The notes beneath the pieces were generated by a model that ran no database searches, was not told where the DNA came from, and worked only from the letters and a program-made list of their open reading frames with translations. The translations under genes were made by a program, and so were the position numbers. Shown one piece after another: positions 9,659 through 18,225 of a DNA stretch of 64,000 nucleotides. The DNA comes from Pseudosulfitobacter pseudonitzschiae (GTDB taxonomy: Bacteria; Pseudomonadota; Alphaproteobacteria; Rhodobacterales; Rhodobacteraceae). The stretch covers positions 186,001-250,000 of the forward strand of contig NZ_FQVP01000004.1 of the NCBI RefSeq assembly GCF_900129395.1. Direction: 5' to 3'. Each line of letters starts with the position of its first letter. The first letter of the stretch is position 1.

Positions 9659-9815
9659 GCGGTTCGATCCAGATCAGGGGTCTTTGCCCACCGTATTGGC
9701 GGATCAGCATTAACGATTGGTCATCATGCCCTGAAACATCCGTAAAATTGCGACCACTTACCCGATGTTTACCTGTCTGACGCATCCTTTGGATCACGCA
9801 AAACTGGGGACCATG

Positions 9816-10148
9816 ATGATAGACTGGGCACAGGTGACCGCATTGCGCGATCAGGTCGGCGCCGATGACATGGACGAGGTGATCGACCTGTTCATCGAAG
9901 AGGTTGAAGCGGTCACAAACCGCCTGCGCACCTCGGCGCGGGCGGAGACCCTGGAACATGACCTGCATTTCCTGAAAAGCTGTGCGCTGAACCTGGGGTT
10001 TGCCGATTTTTGCCAATTGTGCCAAAGAGGCGAGGCGATGGCCCGACAGGGTCAGGCCGATCAGGTCGATATCACCCTGATGCTGCACAGCTATGAGGTG
10101 TCGAAACAGCGATTCCTGTCCGAGAAGGACAGGCGGCTGGCGGCCTAG
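9816..10148 (+). CDS. HPt-domain phosphotransfer protein
   Basis: A 110-residue all-helical protein with the HPt signature HFLKSCALNLGF; His51 (by the chosen start) is the predicted phospho-site. GGGGA lies five bases before ATG 9816; the ATG at 9813 is immediately adjacent and cannot be excluded. It faces the receiver-phosphatase gene head to head and probably works with it in a phosphorelay. Its TAG stop lies in a CTAG that also forms the stop of the convergent SDR gene. Confidence 0.85.
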   Translation: MIDWAQVTALRDQVGADDMDEVIDLFIEEVEAVTNRLRTSARAETLEHDLHFLKSCALNLGFADFCQLCQRGEAMARQGQADQVDITLMLHSYEVSKQRFLSEKDRRLAA

Positions 10149-10957
10149 ACCAGCTTGTAAAAATCCTTGATCCCCGCCTGACCCAGCTCGCGTTCCGCCT
10201 TGATCTTCAGCCTGCGCATGCCTTCCAGCCAGGCGTCGGGATCATTGGCGCGCACCTTGACGTATTCACCGACCACCGGGTGCGACAGAATGCGGAACTG
10301 TTTGTTGTTGATCCCGTCAACGGTCGCCTGCGCAACATCATCGGCAGTCATCAAAGACGGGTGGCCCGCAGCATCGTCATCGGCCAGATCAATCAGCGGC
10401 GTCGCCACATATTGCGGACACAGCACCGACACGCCGATCCCGTCATTGCCATGGCTGATTGCCAACGATTCGGCAAAGCTGACGGCGGCGTGTTTGGTTG
10501 CGGAATAAGCTGCATCGCCAATCTGGTTCAGCAATCCCGCAGCCGAGGCCACGTTGACGAAGTATCCCGATCCGCGTTCGATCATTTGCGGCAACAGCGC
10601 CCGCGCCGCATAGACATGTGCCATCACATGCACGTTCCAGTTCAGCATCCATGTTTCATTCGACGCCGACGCCGCATGGCCGGGTTGCCCACGACCCAGC
10701 CCCGCGTTCGACACGAACAGGTCAATCGGTCCCATGGTGGCGGTGACGCCATCACACAGCGCCACGATGTCGGATTCGGATGTCACATCACAGCGCATCG
10801 CCATGCCGCCCACCTGATCCGCCAGCCCCTGTGCTGCGTCCATGTTCAGATCGGCCACGCAAACCCGCGCGCCCAGCCCGGAAAATTTGCGCACCATCGC
10901 GGCTCCGATGCCGCTGGCCCCGCCGGTGACGACGACAACCTTGTCCTGAAAGTCCAT
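10145..10957 (-). CDS. Short-chain dehydrogenase/reductase
   Basis: A 270-residue classical SDR. The Rossmann motif TGGASGIG (11-18), the NAG motif (84-86) and the catalytic triad Ser138, Tyr151, Lys155 (YSATK) are all present, so it should be an active NAD(P)H-dependent oxidoreductase. ATG 10957 has GGGAGAGAG upstream. It follows ilvA by only 10 bases on the same strand and is probably co-transcribed with it. The substrate cannot be named from the sequence. Confidence 0.88.
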   Translation of the reverse strand: MDFQDKVVVVTGGASGIGAAMVRKFSGLGARVCVADLNMDAAQGLADQVGGMAMRCDVTSESDIVALCDGVTATMGPIDLFVSNAGLGRGQPGHAASASNETWMLNWNVHVMAHVYAARALLPQMIERGSGYFVNVASAAGLLNQIGDAAYSATKHAAVSFAESLAISHGNDGIGVSVLCPQYVATPLIDLADDDAAGHPSLMTADDVAQATVDGINNKQFRILSHPVVGEYVKVRANDPDAWLEGMRRLKIKAERELGQAGIKDFYKLV

Positions 10958-10967
10958 GTCTCTCTCC

Positions 10968-12194
10968 CTAGATGACGAATTGCGCGACGGTCTCGTTGTT
11001 GGTGATGTCCGTATAGGCGAACCCGCCCGCATCCAGCCGTGCGAAAAAGTCGGTGAAATTTTCGGGCGCACTGGTTTCGATCCCGATCAGGACCGAACCA
11101 AAGTTGCGCGCCGATTTCTTCAGATACTCAAACCGCGCGATGTCGTCGTTCGGACCCAGCAGCGACAGGAAATCCTTGAGCGCACCGGGGCGCTGCGGCA
11201 GCCGCAGGATAAAGTATTTTTTCACGCCAGAATAACGCAGCGCACGTTCCTTGACCTCTGGCAGACGTTCGAAATCAAAGTTCCCGCCTGATGCCACGCA
11301 AACCACCGTCTTGCCCCGGATCTCGTCCCGCAGATCGCCCAGCGCCTCGATGCTGAGAGCGCCGGCAGGCTCAAGGACAATTCCCTCGACGTTCAGCATT
11401 TCCAGAATGGTAGTGCAAATGCGATCCTCGGACAGGTCGATCACGTCGCTGCGGGAAATGCCGCGCAAACGATCGAATGTACGCACACCAATGGTTGCCA
11501 CGGCCGCGCCATCGACGAAGGTGTTGACCTTTTTCACCTCGGTCGGCCGACCCGCCTCGACCGCTGCGGCCAGACTTTTGGCGCCGGAAGGTTCGACAAA
11601 TGTGTACTGCGTCGCGCCGCCGAAATAGCTGTAAACCCCAGACGACAACCCGCCGCCGCCCACAGGCAACACGATCCGATCTGGCACGCGGCCCAGTTGT
11701 TCTTCGATCTCAACGGCAACCGACGCCTGCCCTTCGATCACGTCCTCGTCGTCAAAAGGCGACAGGAAATGCGCACCCTCTTGCGCACAGAATGCCTGTG
11801 CCGAGGCCAGGGTGTCGTCGAAATAGTCACCGATCAGCCGCACTTCGACCGCGTCACCACCGAACATGCGCGTTTTCTGCACTTTCTGCTGCGGCGTGGT
11901 CACGGGCATGAAGATCACCCCGCGCACACCAAAGTGTCGGCACATGAACGCGACGCCCTGCGCGTGGTTGCCCGCCGAAGCACAGACAAAAACCGACTGT
12001 CCCGGAATGACCTTGCGCATGGCATTGAACGCCCCGCGCAATTTATAGGACCGCACCGGGCTCAGATCCTCGCGTTTCAGCCAGATGTCGGCGTCATAGC
12101 GCGCCGAAAGCAGATCGTTGCGCAACAGCGGGGTCGCGGGGAAAACCGCGCGCATTTCAGCGGTGGCGGTCCGGGCATCATCTTTGAACATCAT
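10968..12194 (-). CDS. ilvA: Threonine ammonia-lyase (threonine dehydratase)
   Basis: A 408-residue fold-type II PLP enzyme that deaminates threonine to 2-oxobutanoate, the first step to isoleucine. Lys51 in RSYKLRGAFNAM is the Schiff-base lysine and VGGGGLSSG binds the PLP phosphate. A C-terminal ACT-like domain (about 330-408, KKYFILRLPQRPGALKDF) suggests allosteric control by branched-chain amino acids. ATG 12194 has AAAGGA five bases upstream. It is divergent from argG with about 115 bases between starts. An alternative name is catabolic threonine dehydratase, but the C-terminal regulatory domain favours the biosynthetic role. Confidence 0.92.
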   Translation of the reverse strand: MMFKDDARTATAEMRAVFPATPLLRNDLLSARYDADIWLKREDLSPVRSYKLRGAFNAMRKVIPGQSVFVCASAGNHAQGVAFMCRHFGVRGVIFMPVTTPQQKVQKTRMFGGDAVEVRLIGDYFDDTLASAQAFCAQEGAHFLSPFDDEDVIEGQASVAVEIEEQLGRVPDRIVLPVGGGGLSSGVYSYFGGATQYTFVEPSGAKSLAAAVEAGRPTEVKKVNTFVDGAAVATIGVRTFDRLRGISRSDVIDLSEDRICTTILEMLNVEGIVLEPAGALSIEALGDLRDEIRGKTVVCVASGGNFDFERLPEVKERALRYSGVKKYFILRLPQRPGALKDFLSLLGPNDDIARFEYLKKSARNFGSVLIGIETSAPENFTDFFARLDAGGFAYTDITNNETVAQFVI

Positions 12195-12308
12195 GACAGT
12201 CCTTTCAGGTCGTTCCAGCCCTAAGCGCCCTGTGTGCAAGGGTCAATCTTGCCCCGAGGGCCGAAACCTTATATCGCGGCCAGCAAAACCCTAATGTGGA
12301 AAGAACCA

Positions 12309-13529
12309 ATGAGCGCGCCAAAGAAAGTAGTGCTGGCCTATTCCGGCGGCCTCGACACCTCGATCATCCTGAAATGGCTGCAAACCGAATACGGTTGCGA
12401 AGTCGTCACATTCACCGCCGACCTGGGTCAGGGCGAAGAGCTGGAACCAGCGCGCGCCAAGGCCGAGATGATGGGCGCGTCGTCGATCTATATCGAAGAT
12501 GTCCGTGAGGAATTCGTGCGCGATTTCGTGTTCCCGATGTTCCGCGCCAACGCGCTGTACGAAGGCCTGTACCTGTTGGGCACCTCGATCGCGCGTCCGC
12601 TGATTTCGAAACGTCTGGTGGAAATCGCCGCCATCGAAGGTGCTGACGCGGTGGCCCATGGTGCGACCGGCAAGGGCAACGATCAGGTCCGGTTCGAACT
12701 GGCCGCCTATGCGCTGAACCCCGACATCAAGGTGATCGCGCCCTGGCGTGAATGGGACCTGTCCAGCCGCACCAAACTGCTGGAATTTGCCGAAAAGAAC
12801 CAGATTCCCGTGGCCAAGGACAAACGCGGCGAAGCGCCTTTCTCGGTCGATGCGAACCTGCTGCACACCTCGTCCGAGGGCAAGGTGCTGGAAGATCCCG
12901 CGCAGGATGCGCCCGATTACGTCTATCAGCGCACCGTCGCCCCAGAGGATGCGCCCAACACGCCCGAATACATCGAAGTCGGCTTTGAAAAGGGCGATGC
13001 AGTCTCTATCAACGGCGAAGCGATGTCGCCTGCAACGATCCTGACCAAGCTGAACGAGCTGGGTGGCAAACATGGCATTGGCCGTCTTGACCTGGTCGAA
13101 GGCCGTTTTGTCGGCATGAAATCACGCGGCATCTACGAAACCCCCGGCGGCACGATCCTGTTGGAAGCGCACCGTGGCATTGAACAGATCACGCTAGACC
13201 GGGGTGCTGCGCACCTCAAGGACGAGCTGATGCCGAAATACGCCGAGCTGATCTACAACGGCTTCTGGTTCTCGCCCGAGCGTGAAATGCTGCAAGCCTT
13301 GATCGACCGCAGCCAGGAACATGTGACCGGCACCGTGCGTCTGAAACTGTACAAGGGTCTGGCGCGCACCGTTGGCCGTTGGTCCGAACACTCGCTGTAT
13401 TCCGAGGCACACGTGACCTTTGAAGACGACGCAGGCGCTTACGACCAGAAAGACGCTGCAGGGTTCATTCAGTTGAACGCCCTGCGCCTGAAACTGCTGG
13501 CCGCGCGCAACCGTCGCCTTAAAGGCTAA
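12309..13529 (+). CDS. argG: Argininosuccinate synthase
   Basis: A 406-residue enzyme that joins citrulline and aspartate using ATP, the penultimate step of arginine synthesis. The N-terminal ATP pyrophosphatase loop AYSGGLDTS and the downstream [15 protein letters not shown] segment are diagnostic. ATG 12309 begins the conserved protein; the frame is open further upstream but lacks conservation there. It stands alone, divergent from ilvA, and overlaps the convergent sulfotransferase-like gene by 11 bases at its end. Confidence 0.96.
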   Translation: MSAPKKVVLAYSGGLDTSIILKWLQTEYGCEVVTFTADLGQGEELEPARAKAEMMGASSIYIEDVREEFVRDFVFPMFRANALYEGLYLLGTSIARPLISKRLVEIAAIEGADAVAHGATGKGNDQVRFELAAYALNPDIKVIAPWREWDLSSRTKLLEFAEKNQIPVAKDKRGEAPFSVDANLLHTSSEGKVLEDPAQDAPDYVYQRTVAPEDAPNTPEYIEVGFEKGDAVSINGEAMSPATILTKLNELGGKHGIGRLDLVEGRFVGMKSRGIYETPGGTILLEAHRGIEQITLDRGAAHLKDELMPKYAELIYNGFWFSPEREMLQALIDRSQEHVTGTVRLKLYKGLARTVGRWSEHSLYSEAHVTFEDDAGAYDQKDAAGFIQLNALRLKLLAARNRRLKG

Positions 13530-14229
13530 GTTTCCTTTCCGCCATCCGCGTATAATAGGGCATCGCCGCATCGGCGATGTCCTGGTACGCGGGCGGCAGA
13601 TCCGGCAACGGCCCTTCGGCCCCTGCGAACCCCGTTGACCGATGCACCGCGTTGTACCAATGCGACGCCCACACACCGTCGTCGGCGTGGCCACCGGCAG
13701 GCCAGTTCAACATGCCCGCATCCCAATCAATCCCGACAGCATCGCACAATGCGCGCAGCATCCCCTCGGGGTTGTCACGAATATCAGCTGAGTCGATCAC
13801 AACCGGCGCCTCCGCCGCATCGAACAGCGCCGCCTGCTGGACAAACCCGATGTCGCTCAGGCTCGGCCCCTCGCGTTTTTGTGCATAGCTGGCCAGAACA
13901 CGGGCCGGATGACGGATCAGGAACACGTTGGTCATCTGGTCCATCCAGTCGCGCGGGATGCCGTCGATCATGTGATGGGCCATGTGCTTTTGATAGAAAA
14001 CAGGCTCTGACACGGGGGAAATCAGTGTATCCGCCACGCGTTGCCCATCCGTCGGCTGCGCTGCCAGAATTTCGTCCCGCATCGGGTGGTCAATCCCGGA
14101 CGCCTTCAGATAGGCCGCATAAAACGGCTCGTCCACAACCTTGCAATCGGCCCGCGCGCCAAAGCTGTACATCATCGCCGTCGACAGGTTGCGTGGCCCC
14201 GACCACATCGCGATACGTTTGGTTTTCAT
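13519..14229 (-). CDS. Sulfotransferase-like P-loop protein
   Basis: A 236-residue protein beginning with [16 protein letters not shown], a P-loop-like start typical of the sulfotransferase-like family that in other organisms may be fused to aminotransferases. [13 protein letters not shown] resembles the 3'-phosphate-binding region of PAPS-dependent enzymes. ATG 14229 has AAAGGA seven bases upstream. It is divergent from msrA with 102 bases between starts. The function is only a family-level guess; no sulfate activation genes are nearby. Confidence 0.7.
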   Translation of the reverse strand: MKTKRIAMWSGPRNLSTAMMYSFGARADCKVVDEPFYAAYLKASGIDHPMRDEILAAQPTDGQRVADTLISPVSEPVFYQKHMAHHMIDGIPRDWMDQMTNVFLIRHPARVLASYAQKREGPSLSDIGFVQQAALFDAAEAPVVIDSADIRDNPEGMLRALCDAVGIDWDAGMLNWPAGGHADDGVWASHWYNAVHRSTGFAGAEGPLPDLPPAYQDIADAAMPYYTRMAERKLSL

Positions 14230-14331
14230 GCGCTGATCCTTTCGACGCGGCTTCACCTTGGCGTGACCGGCCCTGCTATTGCTTGAGCGGTCCGGCCTTT
14301 CCCCTACATGCTGAACCAAAGGGAGTTTGTC

Positions 14332-14976
14332 ATGATTATTCAATGTTTGTTTTTGATCGCCGCCACCTGTGCCGGCCTGTCCTCCACTGCGCAAGCCGCA
14401 GATATGAAAACGCTGACCGTCGCGGGCGGTTGTTTCTGGTGCGTCGAGGCCGATTTCGAAAAGGTCAAAGGCGTGAAAGAAGCCGTTTCAGGCTTTGCCG
14501 GCGGCACCGTCGCCAACCCGACCTACAAACAGGTCGTGGCGGGTGGAACGGGCCATTACGAGGCGGTGCAGATCACCTATGACGCGGATGTGGTCAAGGC
14601 TGATACGCTGCTGAACCTGTTCTTCCGCTCGGTCGATCCGCTGGACGCGGGCGGTCAGTTCTGTGATCGCGGCGACAGCTACCGCACGGCGATCTTTGCA
14701 GCGGACCCCGAACAAAAACGGGCCGCGGAACAGGCCAAGGCCGCAGCCCAAGCGGCACTGGGCAAGCCCGTGGTCACGCCAATTCTGTCCGCAGCAGAGT
14801 TTTACCCCGCTGACGCCTATCATCAGGATTACTATAAACAATCCAGCCTGATCCTGACCCGCTTTGGCCCGAAATCCAAGGCCAATGCATACAAAGCTTA
14901 CCGCGAGGCCTGTGGTCGTGACGCGCGGGTGAAACAGCTTTGGGGCAACGACGCGGCATTCGTGCCAGGCAGTTAA
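14332..14976 (+). CDS. msrA: Periplasmic peptide methionine-(S)-S-oxide reductase
   Basis: A 214-residue MsrA with a clear Sec signal peptide (about 1-23, ending STAQAA). The catalytic GCFWC follows at once, with Cys34 as the nucleophile; the [11 protein letters not shown] segment completes the family pattern. Additional cysteines downstream (QFC, EAC) may serve as resolving residues. AAAGGGAG precedes ATG 14332 by seven bases. Export implies repair of oxidised methionine in periplasmic proteins. Its stop shares a TTAA tetranucleotide with the convergent kinase gene. Confidence 0.92.
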   Translation: MIIQCLFLIAATCAGLSSTAQAADMKTLTVAGGCFWCVEADFEKVKGVKEAVSGFAGGTVANPTYKQVVAGGTGHYEAVQITYDADVVKADTLLNLFFRSVDPLDAGGQFCDRGDSYRTAIFAADPEQKRAAEQAKAAAQAALGKPVVTPILSAAEFYPADAYHQDYYKQSSLILTRFGPKSKANAYKAYREACGRDARVKQLWGNDAAFVPGS

Positions 14977-15848
14977 CCCCGTTTGAAATCTTCGATGTCT
15001 TTCAGGTCGGGAATCACATCGGCGGTGCCGTGCCGCGTGACCATGATCGCCCCGGCAGTCATGGCCAGTTCAATCGCCTGAGCAATGGGCAGATCACGGT
15101 CCAGCCCTGCCACCAGATAGCCGGTGAACGTGTCGCCGGCACCCGTGGTGTCAACCGCGTCAACCTTGACGGACGGGTAATGCTGTCTGGTTTTGTGGAT
15201 GTTGTCGTAATGGTCGCAACCCTCCGCACCGCGTGTCACCACGATCTGCGAAATGTGCAAATCGTCCAGCTCGGCGCCCAGCGCATCGCTCAGTTGCGCC
15301 GCCTCGACCGCGTTCAGCACCAGCATGTCCAGATAGGGCATGACCACCCGCACCGCATCCGCGTCAAAGGGGGCAGCGGCATAAACGACCTTCAGCCCCA
15401 GCTGGCTGGCCATCTGCGCCGCCTCGGCCTGACCGTTGGTTTCGTTCTGCATCAACAGCGTGTCGCCACGGTCCGCCGATGACAATGCCGCACCGATCAT
15501 ATCGCTGTCCAAATGGCTGTTTGCGCCTGTGTAGAGAATGATGTTGTTCTCGCCCGCGCCATCCACCGCGATGATCGCGTGACCTGTCTCGCCCGTCAGC
15601 CGCGCGATGTGGCGCACATCGACGCCGTATTCCATCAGCCGGTCCACAGTCCAGCCGCCATCAGCGCCCACCGCACCAATATGCGCCACACGCCCCGCTG
15701 CACGGGCGGCCGCAACGGACATATTCGCCCCCTTGCCACCCAGCCCACGCGTCACCTCGGTCGCGGCAAGTGTTTCGCCGGGCGCCGGCAAATGCGGCAC
15801 CCGGTACACCACGTCGATATTGATCGACCCGAGATTCCAGATCGCCAT
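14973..15848 (-). CDS. Ribokinase-like PfkB-family sugar kinase
   Basis: A 291-residue PfkB kinase. [17 protein letters not shown] is the first signature and [12 protein letters not shown] the second, with the catalytic Asp near residue 239. [17 protein letters not shown] resembles ribokinase. Its start overlaps the malic enzyme stop by one base (TGATG), so it is probably translated by coupling. Ribokinase is plausible but no ribose transporter or rbs regulator is present, so nucleoside or another sugar could be the substrate. Confidence 0.83.
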   Translation of the reverse strand: MAIWNLGSINIDVVYRVPHLPAPGETLAATEVTRGLGGKGANMSVAAARAAGRVAHIGAVGADGGWTVDRLMEYGVDVRHIARLTGETGHAIIAVDGAGENNIILYTGANSHLDSDMIGAALSSADRGDTLLMQNETNGQAEAAQMASQLGLKVVYAAAPFDADAVRVVMPYLDMLVLNAVEAAQLSDALGAELDDLHISQIVVTRGAEGCDHYDNIHKTRQHYPSVKVDAVDTTGAGDTFTGYLVAGLDRDLPIAQAIELAMTAGAIMVTRHGTADVIPDLKDIEDFKRG

Positions 15849-18103
15849 CAGCCGACCTTGCAGGCCGCCAGCACAGCCATGTTCAGGATGTCGTTGGCAG
15901 TTGAAACCGTCGAACAGATCTGAATCGACCGGTCCACGCCGGACAGGATCGGCCCGATCACCGTGGCCCCGCCCATTTCCTGCATCAGCTTGACCGAAAT
16001 GCTGGCCGAATGCCGCGCCGGCACCACCAGAATATTCGCAGGCCCCGTCAACCGCGAGAACGGATAGGCCTGTTGCGACTTGGCGTTCATCGCCACATCG
16101 ACGGTCATTTCGCCCTCGTATTCGAAATCAACACCGCGCCGGTCCAGAACCTTGGGCGCTGCCGCCATTTTCTCGGCCCGCTCGGACACCGGATAGCCGA
16201 AGGTCGAGAAGCTGACAAAAGCGACACGCGGTTCAATCCCCAGATGCCGCGCCACGACGGCCCCGCGTTCGGCGATATTGGCCAGATCTTCCTCGTCCGG
16301 CCATTCGTGCACCAGCGTGTCCGCGATCAGCACGATGCGCCCCTTGTGCAGCAACGCCGTGATCCCTGCAGCGCCGTGTTCGGCATCGGCGTCAAACACC
16401 TTGTTGATCCGTTCCAGCACATGCGCCGATTTGCGCGTGGCTCCGGTCACCAGACCGTCGCCATGGCCATGCGCCAGCATCAGCGCCGAGAACACATGCC
16501 GGTCACGCGCCGCTAGGCGGTGAATGTCCGCCCGATCGTATCCGCGCCGGTTCAGACGGTCGTAGAGGAAGGTTTTATAGGTGGTCAGATGCTGCGTGTT
16601 GGCCGCATTGACCACCTCGATCTCGCGCACCGCATCTTCCAGGCCGGCCGCTTCCAGCTTGGCCTTGACGTCGCTTTCGCGGCCGACCACCAGCGCCTTG
16701 CCCAGACCGGACCTCTGGTACATCACCGCCGCGCGCAACACGCGTGGATCGTCACCCTCGGCAAAGATCATGCGCGCCTGTGCTGCACGGGCACGCGCGT
16801 TGATGCCGCGCAGGATGTTCGCGGTGGGGTCCATCCGTGATTTCAGCGACAGCTCGTAAGCTTCCATGTCGATGATCGGACGGCGTGCGGCGCCGGTGTC
16901 CATCCCTGCCTTGGCCACAGCCGTCGGAATGCGGTGGATCAGGCGCGGGTCAAAGGGCGTGGGAATGATATAGTCCCGACCAAATGTCAGGTTCCGGCCA
17001 TAGGCCAGCGCGACCTCGTCCGGCACGTCCTCGCGTGCGAGCTGCGCCAGAGCGTGGGCACAGGCGATCTTCATCTCGTCGTTGATGGCGCGCGCGTTGA
17101 TGTCCAGCGCGCCCCGGAACAGGTAGGGAAAGCCAAGGACGTTGTTCACCTGGTTGGGGTAATCGCTGCGCCCCGTGGCCACGATGGCGTCCATGCGCAC
17201 CTCGTGGGCCTCTTCGGGCGTGATTTCGGGATCAGGGTTCGCCATGGCGAAAATCACCGGATTGTCCGCCATCGACGCGACCATCTGTGGTGTCACGGCA
17301 CCCTTGGCCGATACACCCAGGAACACGTCGCAATTCACCATCGCCTCTTCCAGCGTGCGCAACTCGGTTTTCACCGCGTGGGCCGATTTCCACTGGTTCA
17401 TGCCCTCGGTGCGGCCTTGATAAATCACGCCCTTGGTGTCGCACATGATACAGTTTTCGTGCCGCGCGCCCATGGATTTGAGCAATTCAAGACAGGCAAT
17501 GCCCGCGGCCCCTGCCCCGTTCAGCACGATCTTGACGTCTTCGATTTTCTTGTTCGACAGATGCAGCGCGTTGATCAGACCGGCGGCGCAGATCACGGCG
17601 GTGCCGTGCTGATCGTCATGGAAAACGGGAATGTCCATTTCCTCTTTCAGACGCTGCTCGATGATAAAGCATTCGGGTGCCTTAATGTCCTCAAGGTTGA
17701 TGCCACCAAAGGTCGGCCCCATCAGACGGACGGCGCGACAGAATTCGTCTGCGTCCTCGGTGTCCAGCTCGATGTCGATGCTGTTCACGTCGGCAAAGCG
17801 TTTGAACAGAACCGCCTTGCCTTCCATCACCGGCTTGGACGCCAGCGCGCCAAGGTTGCCCAGGCCCAGCACCGCCGTCCCGTTGGAAATAACCGCCACA
17901 AGGTTGCCCTTGTTGGTATAATCATAGGCGGTCTCGGGGTTTTGCGCGATTGCTTCACAGGGGACGGCCACGCCGGGCGAATAGGCCAGGCTCAGGTCGC
18001 GCTGGGTGGTCATCGGAACCGTTGCAGTGATCTCGAACTTGCCCGGCGTAGGCTCAAGGTGGAAGGCCAACGCCTCTTCCGCTGTGACTTTGGTCTTCGA
18101 CAT
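15848..18103 (-). CDS. maeB: NADP-dependent malic enzyme with phosphotransacetylase-like C-terminal domain
   Basis: A 751-residue MaeB-type enzyme. The N-terminal malic domain (about 10-165, LAYSPGVAVPCEAI and HDDQHGTA) and the NAD(P)-binding domain (about 170-420) carry out oxidative decarboxylation of malate to pyruvate. A phosphotransacetylase-like domain (about 435-750) follows; in this family it is catalytically silent and acts in acetyl-CoA regulation. ATG 18103 has GGAGGA nine bases upstream. It is divergent from mutS. Confidence 0.94.
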   Translation of the reverse strand: MSKTKVTAEEALAFHLEPTPGKFEITATVPMTTQRDLSLAYSPGVAVPCEAIAQNPETAYDYTNKGNLVAVISNGTAVLGLGNLGALASKPVMEGKAVLFKRFADVNSIDIELDTEDADEFCRAVRLMGPTFGGINLEDIKAPECFIIEQRLKEEMDIPVFHDDQHGTAVICAAGLINALHLSNKKIEDVKIVLNGAGAAGIACLELLKSMGARHENCIMCDTKGVIYQGRTEGMNQWKSAHAVKTELRTLEEAMVNCDVFLGVSAKGAVTPQMVASMADNPVIFAMANPDPEITPEEAHEVRMDAIVATGRSDYPNQVNNVLGFPYLFRGALDINARAINDEMKIACAHALAQLAREDVPDEVALAYGRNLTFGRDYIIPTPFDPRLIHRIPTAVAKAGMDTGAARRPIIDMEAYELSLKSRMDPTANILRGINARARAAQARMIFAEGDDPRVLRAAVMYQRSGLGKALVVGRESDVKAKLEAAGLEDAVREIEVVNAANTQHLTTYKTFLYDRLNRRGYDRADIHRLAARDRHVFSALMLAHGHGDGLVTGATRKSAHVLERINKVFDADAEHGAAGITALLHKGRIVLIADTLVHEWPDEEDLANIAERGAVVARHLGIEPRVAFVSFSTFGYPVSERAEKMAAAPKVLDRRGVDFEYEGEMTVDVAMNAKSQQAYPFSRLTGPANILVVPARHSASISVKLMQEMGGATVIGPILSGVDRSIQICSTVSTANDILNMAVLAACKVG

Positions 18104-18225
18104 GTGCAACATTCCTCCAATGTGTTGACCCCTCATAACCGAGCGATCTTCCGCGCTCAATCAGCTTTGGCTTTCGCTCCGCCGCTGGCGTTTGTAAGGT
18201 CGCGCTGGTTTGCATGGGGGCAGGT

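Noticed and set aside
9705-9726. CtrA-like half-site TTAAC between the regulator and HPt genes
   Set aside because: The second TTAA is missing (TCAT at that spacing), so it is too weak to call.
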